NCBI GenBank assembly: GCA_947631215.1
Contig: CANRKN010000041.1
Span: forward strand, 1-15,698
Direction of reading: 5' to 3'
DNA from: an uncultured Oscillospiraceae bacterium
Lineage (GTDB): Bacteria > Bacillota_A > Clostridia > Oscillospirales > Oscillospiraceae
Length of the DNA stretch: 15,698 nt
The translations under genes and the position numbers were made by a program. How positions within the stretch are numbered: the first letter of the stretch is position 1; every line of letters starts with the position of its first letter. The notes beneath the pieces were generated by a model. The model saw nothing but the letters and a program-made list of their open reading frames with translations. It searched no databases and was not told where the DNA came from. Shown here one piece after another: positions 7,800-14,489 of this stretch.

Positions 7800-8694
7800 C
7801 CTACACCCCGTCGCCCTGGCCGACAAGGCTTGGGTAGACCCCATCGTGCTGGCGGAGGCCTCCCCCAGCGCGGACTATAACTTCGGCAACATATTTCTCT
7901 GGGATGAGACCTTTCACCAGCAGATAGGCCGCGTGGGCAGCCGCATGGTGACCCTGCTCACCTACGGCCCTGTTCCCTTCTTCGTCTGGCCCATCGGCGG
8001 CGGCGATGTGAAGCCCGTGCTGGATGAAATGCGTGAATACGCCGCCGTCCACGGCTTTCCCTTCGTCCTGCGGGGCGTGACGGCGGACCATCTGCCCCTG
8101 GTAAAGGCAATATTCGGCCCTGACGCCCAGGTGACAGAGGAGCGGGACCTGTGGGATTACCTGTATGCCGCGGAGAAGCTGGATACCCTCTCCGGCAAGC
8201 ACCTGCACGCCAAGCGCAACCACATCCACCGCTTCGAGGAGGAAAATGACTGGCGCTTCGCTCCCCTGGCCGAAGTGGACTTCCCCGCCTGCCGGGACCT
8301 TTTGGGCAAATGGCTCGCCTCCAGCGGGGAGGACGAGCGTGACGGCGTGGAGGAGGAGCACCGGGCCATTGAGAGGGCATTTCAATATTGGGACGCCCTG
8401 GGCCTGGATGGCGGCGCCCTCTGGGTTGGCCGGGAGCTCGCGGCCTTCTCCCTGGGGGAGATGACGAGCCCCGACACCTTCGACGTGCATTTTGAAAAGG
8501 CGGACGCCAACCTGGACGGCGCCTACCCCATGATCAACCGGGAGTTCGTCCGCCATATCCGCGCCCAGCATCCCGAAGTGCGGTGGATCAACCGGGAGGA
8601 CGACATGGGCCGGGAGAGCCTGCGCCGGTCAAAGCAAAGCTACCATCCGGACCGGATGGTGGAAAAATATAAGTTGGAGTTGAAAGATGGCTGA
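7792..8694 (+). CDS. DUF2156 / phosphatidylglycerol lysyltransferase C-terminal-like protein
   Basis: This is a 300-residue soluble protein with no membrane segment. It resembles the DUF2156 domain (LPG_synthase_C, PF09924), which has a duplicated GNAT-like fold and in MprF transfers an aminoacyl group from tRNA to phosphatidylglycerol. Supporting segments are GKHLHAKRNHIHRFE (about 140-154), the acidic middle helix around 180-200, and the C-terminal NREDDMGRESLRRSKQSYHP (about 264-283), which are recognisable in stand-alone DUF2156 proteins. The membrane flippase part of MprF is absent. Stand-alone members are widespread in Clostridia and their substrate is generally unknown. It overlaps both neighbours by 8 bases. 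The family call is fairly secure; the reaction is not. Confidence 0.85.
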   Translation: MFDLHPVALADKAWVDPIVLAEASPSADYNFGNIFLWDETFHQQIGRVGSRMVTLLTYGPVPFFVWPIGGGDVKPVLDEMREYAAVHGFPFVLRGVTADHLPLVKAIFGPDAQVTEERDLWDYLYAAEKLDTLSGKHLHAKRNHIHRFEEENDWRFAPLAEVDFPACRDLLGKWLASSGEDERDGVEEEHRAIERAFQYWDALGLDGGALWVGRELAAFSLGEMTSPDTFDVHFEKADANLDGAYPMINREFVRHIRAQHPEVRWINREDDMGRESLRRSKQSYHPDRMVEKYKLELKDG

Positions 8695-9538
8695 TTTTAT
8701 CATCCGACCCTGGCGCGCGGAGGACCTGCCCCGGCTGGAGAAGCTGTGGATGGACGCCTTCGGCGACGACGCGGACTATATCAGTAAGTTCCGCGCCAAT
8801 TTCATGAACCCCGACGCCTGCCTGGTGGCGGAGGCAGACGGCATGGCCGTGTCGGCCATGTACATTCTGGACGGCCCCATCCTCTTCCCCCCGGACGGCA
8901 CCTCCCTGTCCACGGCCTATGCCTATTCCCTGGCCACAGACCCCGCCTACCGGGGCCGGGGCATCGGCACGGCGGTATACCGTGCCTGCGTGGAGAAGGC
9001 GCTGCAGCTGGTGGACGCGGCCTGCGTGCTGCCCTCGGAGGATAAGCTCTATTCCTTCTATGAGAAGGCCAACGGCAGCGTGCCGGTGAGCTGGGCCCGG
9101 GAGGCTCTCATACCCAGGGAGGATCTGACCGGCCCCGCCCCCCAAGGGGACGATATCTCCGCCGGGGAATACTACCTGCGGCGCAAGTCCATCCTCCGGG
9201 GCCTGCCCTACGCCGTGGTGACCACCAACTTCCTTTCCATGGAGTCCTACCACATGAAGCGCTTCGGCGGCGGGTACCTCTCCGTGGACGGGGACATCGC
9301 CGCCGTGGAGATGGACGGCGATACCTGCCGGGTCATTGAGCTTCTGGCCCCCGAGGGGGACTGGATGGAGGTGCTGCTGGCCGTGGCGGAGCGGTTCCCC
9401 GCGAAGGAGTATCTGGTCCGCTCGCCGGTGTTCTTCCCCGGCCCGGAGCACGAGCGGCCCTTCATGATGGCCTCTCTGGGCCCCGCCGCCAAGGACCAGA
9501 TCCCCGCCGGACTATGGTGGGGCTTCGCTCTGGACTGA
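8687..9538 (+). CDS. GNAT family N-acetyltransferase
   Basis: This encodes 283 residues. The first half (about 1-150) is a GNAT domain. Its acetyl-CoA-binding motif A covers about 81-100 and contains YRGRGIG (88-94), preceded by the beta-strand segment SLATDPA and followed by helix YRACVEKAL. The second half (about 165-283) holds an extra domain of unclear type with several Trp and aromatic residues, so the overall plan resembles two-domain, Eis-like GNATs rather than single-domain ones. The substrate cannot be told. It is the last gene of the packed ABC-UDG-DUF2156 unit, and a hairpin terminator follows within ten bases of the stop. Its neighbour also has a GNAT-like fold, but the two sequences do not look like duplicates. 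Confidence 0.85.
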   Translation: MADFIIRPWRAEDLPRLEKLWMDAFGDDADYISKFRANFMNPDACLVAEADGMAVSAMYILDGPILFPPDGTSLSTAYAYSLATDPAYRGRGIGTAVYRACVEKALQLVDAACVLPSEDKLYSFYEKANGSVPVSWAREALIPREDLTGPAPQGDDISAGEYYLRRKSILRGLPYAVVTTNFLSMESYHMKRFGGGYLSVDGDIAAVEMDGDTCRVIELLAPEGDWMEVLLAVAERFPAKEYLVRSPVFFPGPEHERPFMMASLGPAAKDQIPAGLWWGFALD

Positions 9539-9545
9539 TAATATT

Positions 9546-9577
9546 AGGCCGCCGCGTCATACCCCGGCGGCCTCTTT
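9546..9577 (+). terminator. Probable intrinsic terminator after the GNAT gene
   Basis: A perfect nine-base-pair stem pairs AGGCCGCCG (9546-9554) with CGGCGGCCT (9565-9573) around a ten-base loop. It is followed by the short T-rich tail CTTTAT. The tail is weak, so termination may be partial. Some transcription could continue into the fusion gene, whose start is only about 25 bases further on. Confidence 0.6.
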
Positions 9578-9602
9578 ATGCTTTGGAAAGGCCATACACC
9601 CT

Positions 9603-12152
9603 ATGAAGAAACTGACCGTCGGCATCCTGGCCCATGTGGACGCGGGCAAGACCACCCTGTCCGAGGCCATGCTGTATCTGGCCGGCAAGATCAAAAAGCT
9701 GGGCCGGGTGGACCACCGGGACACCTATCTGGACACCCACGACCTGGAACGGGCCCGGGGCATCACCATCTTCTCCAAGCAGGCCCTGTTCACCGCGGGC
9801 GGCGCGGATATCACCCTGCTGGACACCCCCGGCCACGTGGACTTCTCCCCGGAGGCGGAGCGGGTGCTGCAGGTACTGGACTACGCCGTCATGGTCATCA
9901 GCGGCACCGACGGCGTCCAGGCCCACACGGAGACGCTGTGGGCGCTTTTGCAGCGCTACCGGGTCCCCGCGTTCCTCTTCGTCACCAAGATGGATGTGAA
10001 CGGCACGGATAGGTCCGCCCTCATGCGGGATATCCAGGCCCGTCTCGGCGAGGCGTGCGTGGACTTCTCCCCCGACAACGCGGGCCGGGATGAGGCGGTG
10101 GCCATGCTGGACGAGGCGGCCCTGGACGATTATATGGAATCCGGCAGCCTCTCCGGCGGTGAGTTGGTGCGGCTCATGCGGGAACGGAAGCTCTTCCCCT
10201 GCTTCTTCGGCTCGGGGCTCAAGCTGGACGGCGTGGAGGAGTTTCTCGCCGCCTTGGATAGATATACCGCCGCGCCCGCTTATCCCGCCCCCTTTGGGGC
10301 AAGGGTCTATAAGATAGGCCGGGACGGCCAGGGCAACCGCCTGACCTATCTCAAAATCACCGGCGGGCAGCTTTCCGTCCGGACCCCCATCCGGTACCTG
10401 CCCCTGCGGGCGGCGGAGCTCGTGGAGGAAAAGATCAGCCAGATTCGCCTCTACTCCGGCGCCAAATACGACACCGCCGACGCCGTATCCGCCGGGCAGG
10501 TCTGCGCCGTCACGGGCCTCTCCGGCACCTGGCCCGGCCAGGGCCTGGGCGCGGAGCCGGACGGGGACGAGCCATACCTCACCCCCGCCATGGGCTATCG
10601 CATCCGCCTGCCCAAGGGCTGCGACGAGAGGACCATGCTGCCCAAGCTGAAGCTGCTGGAGGAGGAAGAGCCACAGCTGCACATCCTCTGGCAGGAGCGC
10701 CTGGGCGAGATACACGTCCAGCTCATGGGCGCTGTGCAGATAGAGATACTCAAAAGCCTCATCAAAGAGCGCTTCGACGTGGATGTGGACATAGACGCAG
10801 GTCAGGTCCTCTACCGGGAGACCATCGCGAGCACTGTGGAGGGCGTGGGCCACTTCGAGCCCCTGCGCCACTATGCCGAGGTGCATCTCCTTTTAGAGCC
10901 CGGCGCGCCCGGCAGCGGCATAGAGCTTTCTACCGTCTGCCCCGAGGACCTCCTGGACCGGAACTGGCAGCGGCTCATTCTCACGCATTTGGAGGAAAAA
11001 CAGCACCTGGGCGTGCTCACCGGCTCGCCGCTGACCGACGTAAAGATAACGCTGCTGGCCGGGCGGGCGCACCTGAAGCACACCGAGGGCGGGGACTTCC
11101 GCCAGGCAACCTATCGCGCCGTGCGCCAGGGGCTGATGCAGGCCGGGAGCGTACTATTGGAGCCTTGGTATGCCTTTCGCCTTGCCGTCCCCGCCGAGCA
11201 GATAGGCCGGGCCATCACCGACGTGCGGGCCATGGGTGGGACCCATGAAAGCCCCGTCCCCGAGGGGGAGCAGATGGTGCTCACCGGGGAGGCGCCCGTA
11301 TCCGCCATGGGCGATTACGCCGCGCAGGTGGCCGCCTATACCGGCGGCCGGGGCCGCTTCACCTGCCACGTGGCCGGGTACCGGCCCTGCCACGACGCCG
11401 ACGCCGTTATCGAGGCCATAGGCTACGACCCGGAGGCGGACGTGGAGAACACTCCGGACAGCGTCTTCTGCGCCCACGGGGCGGGGTTCAACGTAAAATG
11501 GGACAAGGTGCCGGAATACATGCACCTGGACAGCGGCCTCAAAGACCCCGCCGCCCCGGAGGCGGCGGCGCCCACCGTCCGGCGGCAGAACCTCAATATC
11601 GATGATAAGGAACTGGAGGCCATCATGGTCCGGGAGTTTGGCCCCATCCGGCGAAAGCAGTACTCCGCCCCCCAGATCAACAGCGCCGTGGGCATCCAGA
11701 TGCAGGCGCGGCGCGACCACGAGCACATCATCGTGGACGGGTACAACGTCATCTTCGCCTGGGACGAGCTGAAAGCCCTGGCGGCGGAGAGCCTAGATAT
11801 GGCCCGGTCGAAGCTGCTCAATATGCTTGCCAACTACCAGGGCTACACCAAAAGCGAGCTCATCGTGGTATTCGATGCCTACAAGGTCCCCGGCGGCCAG
11901 GGCAGCCGGGAATCACACGGGAACCTCCGTGTGGCCTACACCAAGGAGGGCGAGACGGCGGACATGTACATCGAGCGGCTGGTGGACGAGATCGGCAAGA
12001 ACGAGACGGTCCGGGTGGTCACCTCCGATAGGATGGTGCAGGTGGGCGCCCTCCGCTCCGGGGTGCTGCGCTGCTCCTCCGGTGAGTTCAAGGCCGAGGT
12101 GGAATGGGTCCTGGACCAGATCGCCGACGCGGTGAAAAGGTCGCAGTTTTGA
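9603..12152 (+). CDS. TetM/EF-G-like ribosomal GTPase fused to a Rae1/YacP-type NYN endonuclease
   Basis: This encodes 849 residues, about 200 more than a TetM-type protein. Residues 1-640 follow the translation-GTPase plan: G1 AHVDAGKT (10-17), G2 RGITI (52-56), G3 DTPGH (74-78) and G4 TKMD (128-131, with Thr for the usual Asn), then EF-G-like domains II-V. Residues 640-700 form a linker with REFGPIRRKQYS. Residues 706-845 are an NYN/PIN-fold domain very like B. subtilis Rae1 (YacP), with VDGYNV (Asp712), VVFDA (Asp758), ETAD (Asp787) and TSD (Asp809) as the probable metal-binding acidic set. Rae1 is known to cut mRNA in the ribosomal A site. The expected role is ribosome-bound mRNA cleavage or rescue; tetracycline protection is less likely, since the TetM domain IV loop is not kept. 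The stop overlaps the ylmH start. Related fusions occur in other Clostridia, to my recollection without functional work. Confidence 0.92.
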   Translation: MKKLTVGILAHVDAGKTTLSEAMLYLAGKIKKLGRVDHRDTYLDTHDLERARGITIFSKQALFTAGGADITLLDTPGHVDFSPEAERVLQVLDYAVMVISGTDGVQAHTETLWALLQRYRVPAFLFVTKMDVNGTDRSALMRDIQARLGEACVDFSPDNAGRDEAVAMLDEAALDDYMESGSLSGGELVRLMRERKLFPCFFGSGLKLDGVEEFLAALDRYTAAPAYPAPFGARVYKIGRDGQGNRLTYLKITGGQLSVRTPIRYLPLRAAELVEEKISQIRLYSGAKYDTADAVSAGQVCAVTGLSGTWPGQGLGAEPDGDEPYLTPAMGYRIRLPKGCDERTMLPKLKLLEEEEPQLHILWQERLGEIHVQLMGAVQIEILKSLIKERFDVDVDIDAGQVLYRETIASTVEGVGHFEPLRHYAEVHLLLEPGAPGSGIELSTVCPEDLLDRNWQRLILTHLEEKQHLGVLTGSPLTDVKITLLAGRAHLKHTEGGDFRQATYRAVRQGLMQAGSVLLEPWYAFRLAVPAEQIGRAITDVRAMGGTHESPVPEGEQMVLTGEAPVSAMGDYAAQVAAYTGGRGRFTCHVAGYRPCHDADAVIEAIGYDPEADVENTPDSVFCAHGAGFNVKWDKVPEYMHLDSGLKDPAAPEAAAPTVRRQNLNIDDKELEAIMVREFGPIRRKQYSAPQINSAVGIQMQARRDHEHIIVDGYNVIFAWDELKALAAESLDMARSKLLNMLANYQGYTKSELIVVFDAYKVPGGQGSRESHGNLRVAYTKEGETADMYIERLVDEIGKNETVRVVTSDRMVQVGALRSGVLRCSSGEFKAEVEWVLDQIADAVKRSQF

Positions 12153-12898
12153 TGGATAGAGAACTGGAAAAACGTATAGAAGAGCTGGCCGCCCGGTGCG
12201 AGCGGCAGAGCGTGGTGACGGCCACAGGCTTTCTCACCATGGCCGAGCAGATGGAGGTCGCCGCCTGGGCAAAGCGGCTTTCCGACGTTACCCTCCATAT
12301 AGACGGGGGCGACAGCGCCTGCGAGCGCAAGTGCGCCTTCTTCCTGCCCTACTGGATGGAGGATGCGGATTTTGACCCCGCCGAGCACATCCACGCCGTG
12401 AAGGCCGCGGCCTTCTTCGGCGCCCCTACCCACCGGGACTACATGGGCGCGGCCCTGGCCCTGGGCATCCGCCGGGAGTGGATCGGCGACTTCCGGGTAG
12501 TGGAGGACGCGGCCTATATCTTCTGTCTGCCCACAGTGGAAAAGCTCCTCTGTGACGAGCTTAAACAGGCCGGGCGTGTAAGCTTAAAGACCGCCCCCAT
12601 CCCCCTTTCCGACGTGCCCGTGCCGGAGCGGAAGGTGAAGAAGATGACCTTCACGGTGAAGAGTATGCGCCTGGACGCTGTGGCCGGCGGCATGTTCGGC
12701 CTCTCCCGCACCGCCGCGGCGGAGCTCATCCGCGCCGGGGCGGCCACCTTGAACTATGTTCCGTGCCTGCACGTGGACGCGCCCATCCATGAGGGGGACA
12801 TCATCTCCCTCCGGGGCCGGGGCAAGGGCGCGGTGGTGTCCCTGGGCGGCCAGTCAAGGAAGGATAGAACGTTTCTGGAAACGGAGATATATCTATAA
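12152..12898 (+). CDS. ylmH: YlmH-like S4-domain RNA-binding protein
   Basis: This encodes 248 residues, close to the B. subtilis YlmH size (about 257). The N-terminal domain carries the family motif THRDYMGAALALGIRREWIGD (about 93-113), and the C-terminal S4 RNA-binding domain spans about 172-230 (MRLDAVAGGMFGLSRTAAAELI and onward). The start at 12152 shares one base with the stop of the GTPase-NYN gene (TGATG), a sign of translational coupling; the open frame further upstream is shadow. YlmH is usually found in the division/cell-wall (ylm) cluster, but in B. subtilis it has been linked to ribosome-associated quality control, binding 50S-peptidyl-tRNA complexes. Placement after a ribosome-targeting nuclease fits that role. 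A strong terminator follows directly. Confidence 0.9.
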   Translation: MDRELEKRIEELAARCERQSVVTATGFLTMAEQMEVAAWAKRLSDVTLHIDGGDSACERKCAFFLPYWMEDADFDPAEHIHAVKAAAFFGAPTHRDYMGAALALGIRREWIGDFRVVEDAAYIFCLPTVEKLLCDELKQAGRVSLKTAPIPLSDVPVPERKVKKMTFTVKSMRLDAVAGGMFGLSRTAAAELIRAGAATLNYVPCLHVDAPIHEGDIISLRGRGKGAVVSLGGQSRKDRTFLETEIYL

Positions 12899-12901
12899 AA
12901 A

Positions 12902-12935
12902 ATCGCCGGGAAGAACCTTCCCGACGTATTTTTTT
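12902..12935 (+). terminator. Strong intrinsic terminator after ylmH
   Basis: CGGGAAG (12907-12913) pairs with CTTCCCG (12917-12923) around a three-base loop. Two further pairs form beyond one mismatch, and the stem is followed by TATTTTTTT (12927-12935). This is a textbook Rho-independent terminator. It ends the GTPase-NYN/ylmH unit only about 25 bases before spoVAD, so spoVAD needs its own promoter or read-through. Confidence 0.9.
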
Positions 12936-12959
12936 GCCCGCGCCGCGCACAATAGCACC

Positions 12960-13979
12960 ATGGAAACGAAACGAATGGGAAAACAGACCGTCCGCCTTAC
13001 CCTGCAGCCCGGCGTGGCCGCGGCGGCGTGCGTGGGCGGTAAAAAAGAGAGCGAAGGCCCGCTCCGCAAGTATTTTGACTATCTGAGCGACGACTCCCGC
13101 TTCGGCGCCAAAAGCTGGGAGAAGGCGGAGAGCGCCATGCTCAAAATGTGCTGGTCCATCGCCTGCGACAAGGCCAAGACCAGCCCCAGCGACGTGGAAT
13201 ACGTCTTCTCCGGGGACCTTCTGAACCAGTGCGCGGGCTCCGCCTACGCCATGCGGGAGTGCGGCGTGCCCTACTTCGGCCTTTACGGCGCCTGTTCCAC
13301 CATGGCCGAGGGGCTCAGCCTCGCCGCCATGATGATAGACGGAGGCTTTTGCTCCACCGCCGCCGCGGCCACCAGCAGTCATTTCTGCTCCGCCGAGCGG
13401 CAGTACCGCTATCCCCTGCAGTATGGCAACCAGCGGCCCCCCACAGCCCAGCGGACCGTCACCGGCGCAGGCGCGCTGATTTTGAAGGCCGAGGGCCCCG
13501 CCCCCTACGTGACCCACATCACCACCGGCGTCATCACCGACGCGGGGGTGACGGACATGAACAACATGGGCGCGGCCATGGCCCCGGCGGCCTATGAGAC
13601 CCTGAAGGCCCACTTCGCCGACACCGGCCGGGGACCGGACTACTACGACGCCATCGTGACAGGAGATTTGGGCATCGTGGGCTCCCACATCCTGGCGGAC
13701 CTCTTCCTCCGGGACGGGGTGGACCTGGGCGTGCGGTATATGGACTGCGGCCGGCTCATCTACTCCGCCAACGGCCAGGATACCCACGCCGGCGGCTCCG
13801 GGTGCGGGTGCTCCGCGGCGGTGCTGTGCGGCCATCTCCTGCATGGGATGCTGGAGGGCAACTGGAACAGGCTCCTCTTCGCCGCCACCGGGGCCATGAT
13901 GAGCCCCACCACCAACCAGCAGGGCGAGAGCATCCCCGCCATCTGCCACGCGGTAGCGCTGGAAAACGAGAGGTGTTAG
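12960..13979 (+). CDS. spoVAD: Stage V sporulation protein SpoVAD
   Basis: This encodes 339 residues, against 338 in B. subtilis. SpoVAD has a thiolase-like fold, binds dipicolinic acid and is part of the SpoVA machinery that loads it into the forespore and releases it at germination. Family segments are readable throughout: GDLLNQ (about 81-86), GACSTMAEGLSLAA, ATSSHFCSAERQYRYP, GSGCGCSA and ATGAMMSPT. The ATG at 12960 gives the usual family length. The ATG at 12975 (product starting MGKQTVRL) is also possible, and neither has a good Shine-Dalgarno sequence. The usual upstream partner spoVAC is not here; ylmH and a terminator lie upstream instead. SigG control would be expected by analogy, but only a weak CACAATA -10-like match (12948-12954) is visible. 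Confidence 0.96.
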   Translation: METKRMGKQTVRLTLQPGVAAAACVGGKKESEGPLRKYFDYLSDDSRFGAKSWEKAESAMLKMCWSIACDKAKTSPSDVEYVFSGDLLNQCAGSAYAMRECGVPYFGLYGACSTMAEGLSLAAMMIDGGFCSTAAAATSSHFCSAERQYRYPLQYGNQRPPTAQRTVTGAGALILKAEGPAPYVTHITTGVITDAGVTDMNNMGAAMAPAAYETLKAHFADTGRGPDYYDAIVTGDLGIVGSHILADLFLRDGVDLGVRYMDCGRLIYSANGQDTHAGGSGCGCSAAVLCGHLLHGMLEGNWNRLLFAATGAMMSPTTNQQGESIPAICHAVALENERC

Positions 13980-13980
13980 T

Positions 13981-14346
13981 ATGGATTGGATGCAATTTTT
14001 ACGGGCGTTTCTGGTGGGCGGGGCGTTCTGCCTGGTTGGCCAGCTTTTGATAGACCTCACAAAGCTCACCCCCGCCCGGATACTCACCGGCTACGTGGTA
14101 GCCGGGGTGATACTGGGGGCCGTGGGTCTCTATGAGCCCCTGGCGAAGTGGGCCGGAGCGGGGGCCACGGTGCCCCTCACCGGCTTCGGCAATCTCCTGG
14201 CCCGGGGCGTGCGGGAGGCGGTGGCCCAGCGGGGATTGATCGGCGCCTTTACCGGCGGCTTCACCGCCGCGGCGGGCGGCGTCTGCGCCGCCATCTTCTT
14301 CGGCATCCTGGTGGCCACGATCTTTAAAAGCAAAGAAAAGTATTGA
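13981..14346 (+). CDS. spoVAE: Stage V sporulation protein SpoVAEb
   Basis: This is a 121-residue integral membrane protein, close to the usual size of SpoVAEb (about 116-120). Hydrophobic segments lie at about residues 5-22, 34-54 and 92-113. Between them is a Gly-rich stretch with VPLTGFGNLLARGV, characteristic of SpoVAC/SpoVAEb proteins. It begins one base after the spoVAD stop, with a purine-rich GAGAGGTG ahead of the ATG, so the two are co-transcribed. SpoVAC and SpoVAEb are related; position after spoVAD and the sequence both favour SpoVAEb. It is expected in the inner forespore membrane, forming part of the dipicolinic acid channel. Confidence 0.92.
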   Translation: MDWMQFLRAFLVGGAFCLVGQLLIDLTKLTPARILTGYVVAGVILGAVGLYEPLAKWAGAGATVPLTGFGNLLARGVREAVAQRGLIGAFTGGFTAAAGGVCAAIFFGILVATIFKSKEKY

Positions 14347-14410
14347 ATCCTCTCGGCGCACAGCACGGATATCCGGGCTTCGACCGCTCCCCCTCTGGGA
14401 CGGCGTGTTC

Positions 14411-14439
14411 TTGATTTTCTGTTTTAAAGCGTTTATACT
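14411..14439 (+). promoter_or_regulatory. SigA-type promoter upstream of the 372-residue gene
   Basis: TTGATT (14411-14416) and TATACT (14434-14439) are separated by exactly 17 bases. The -10 matches the consensus at five of six positions and the -35 at four of six. The spacer is AT-rich against a GC-rich background. The start point would be near 14446, leaving a leader of about 44 bases. This points to vegetative expression separate from the spoVA genes. Confidence 0.7.
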
Positions 14440-14489
14440 GTTGCCTGGATCCGATTTGATGGGAAATACGGGCAAAGTGGAGCGTTGAG

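Noticed and set aside
9536..9544. Extended -10-like TGATAATAT just after the GNAT stop, as a promoter for the fusion gene
   Set aside because: There is no acceptable -35 at 17 bases upstream and transcription would start inside the terminator stem. Too weak to list.
9603..11540. Calling the fusion gene a tetracycline-resistance determinant
   Set aside because: The GTPase part is TetM-like overall, but the domain IV loop that contacts the drug site is not kept and the C-terminal nuclease is absent from resistance proteins.
12801..14087. Minus-strand open frame of about 430 codons opposite spoVAD
   Set aside because: SpoVAD on the plus strand is unmistakable. The opposite frame crosses the ylmH terminator and shows no recognisable domain.
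14366..14375. Perfect 10-base palindrome CGGATATCCG after spoVAEb
   Set aside because: It is short, has no T-run after it and is too small for a convincing terminator or operator on its own.
14381..14424. Possible terminator for the spoVA genes (CCGCTCC...GGGACGG followed by T-rich DNA)
   Set aside because: The stem contains a mismatch and a wobble pair, and the T-rich stretch is distant and overlaps the next promoter.
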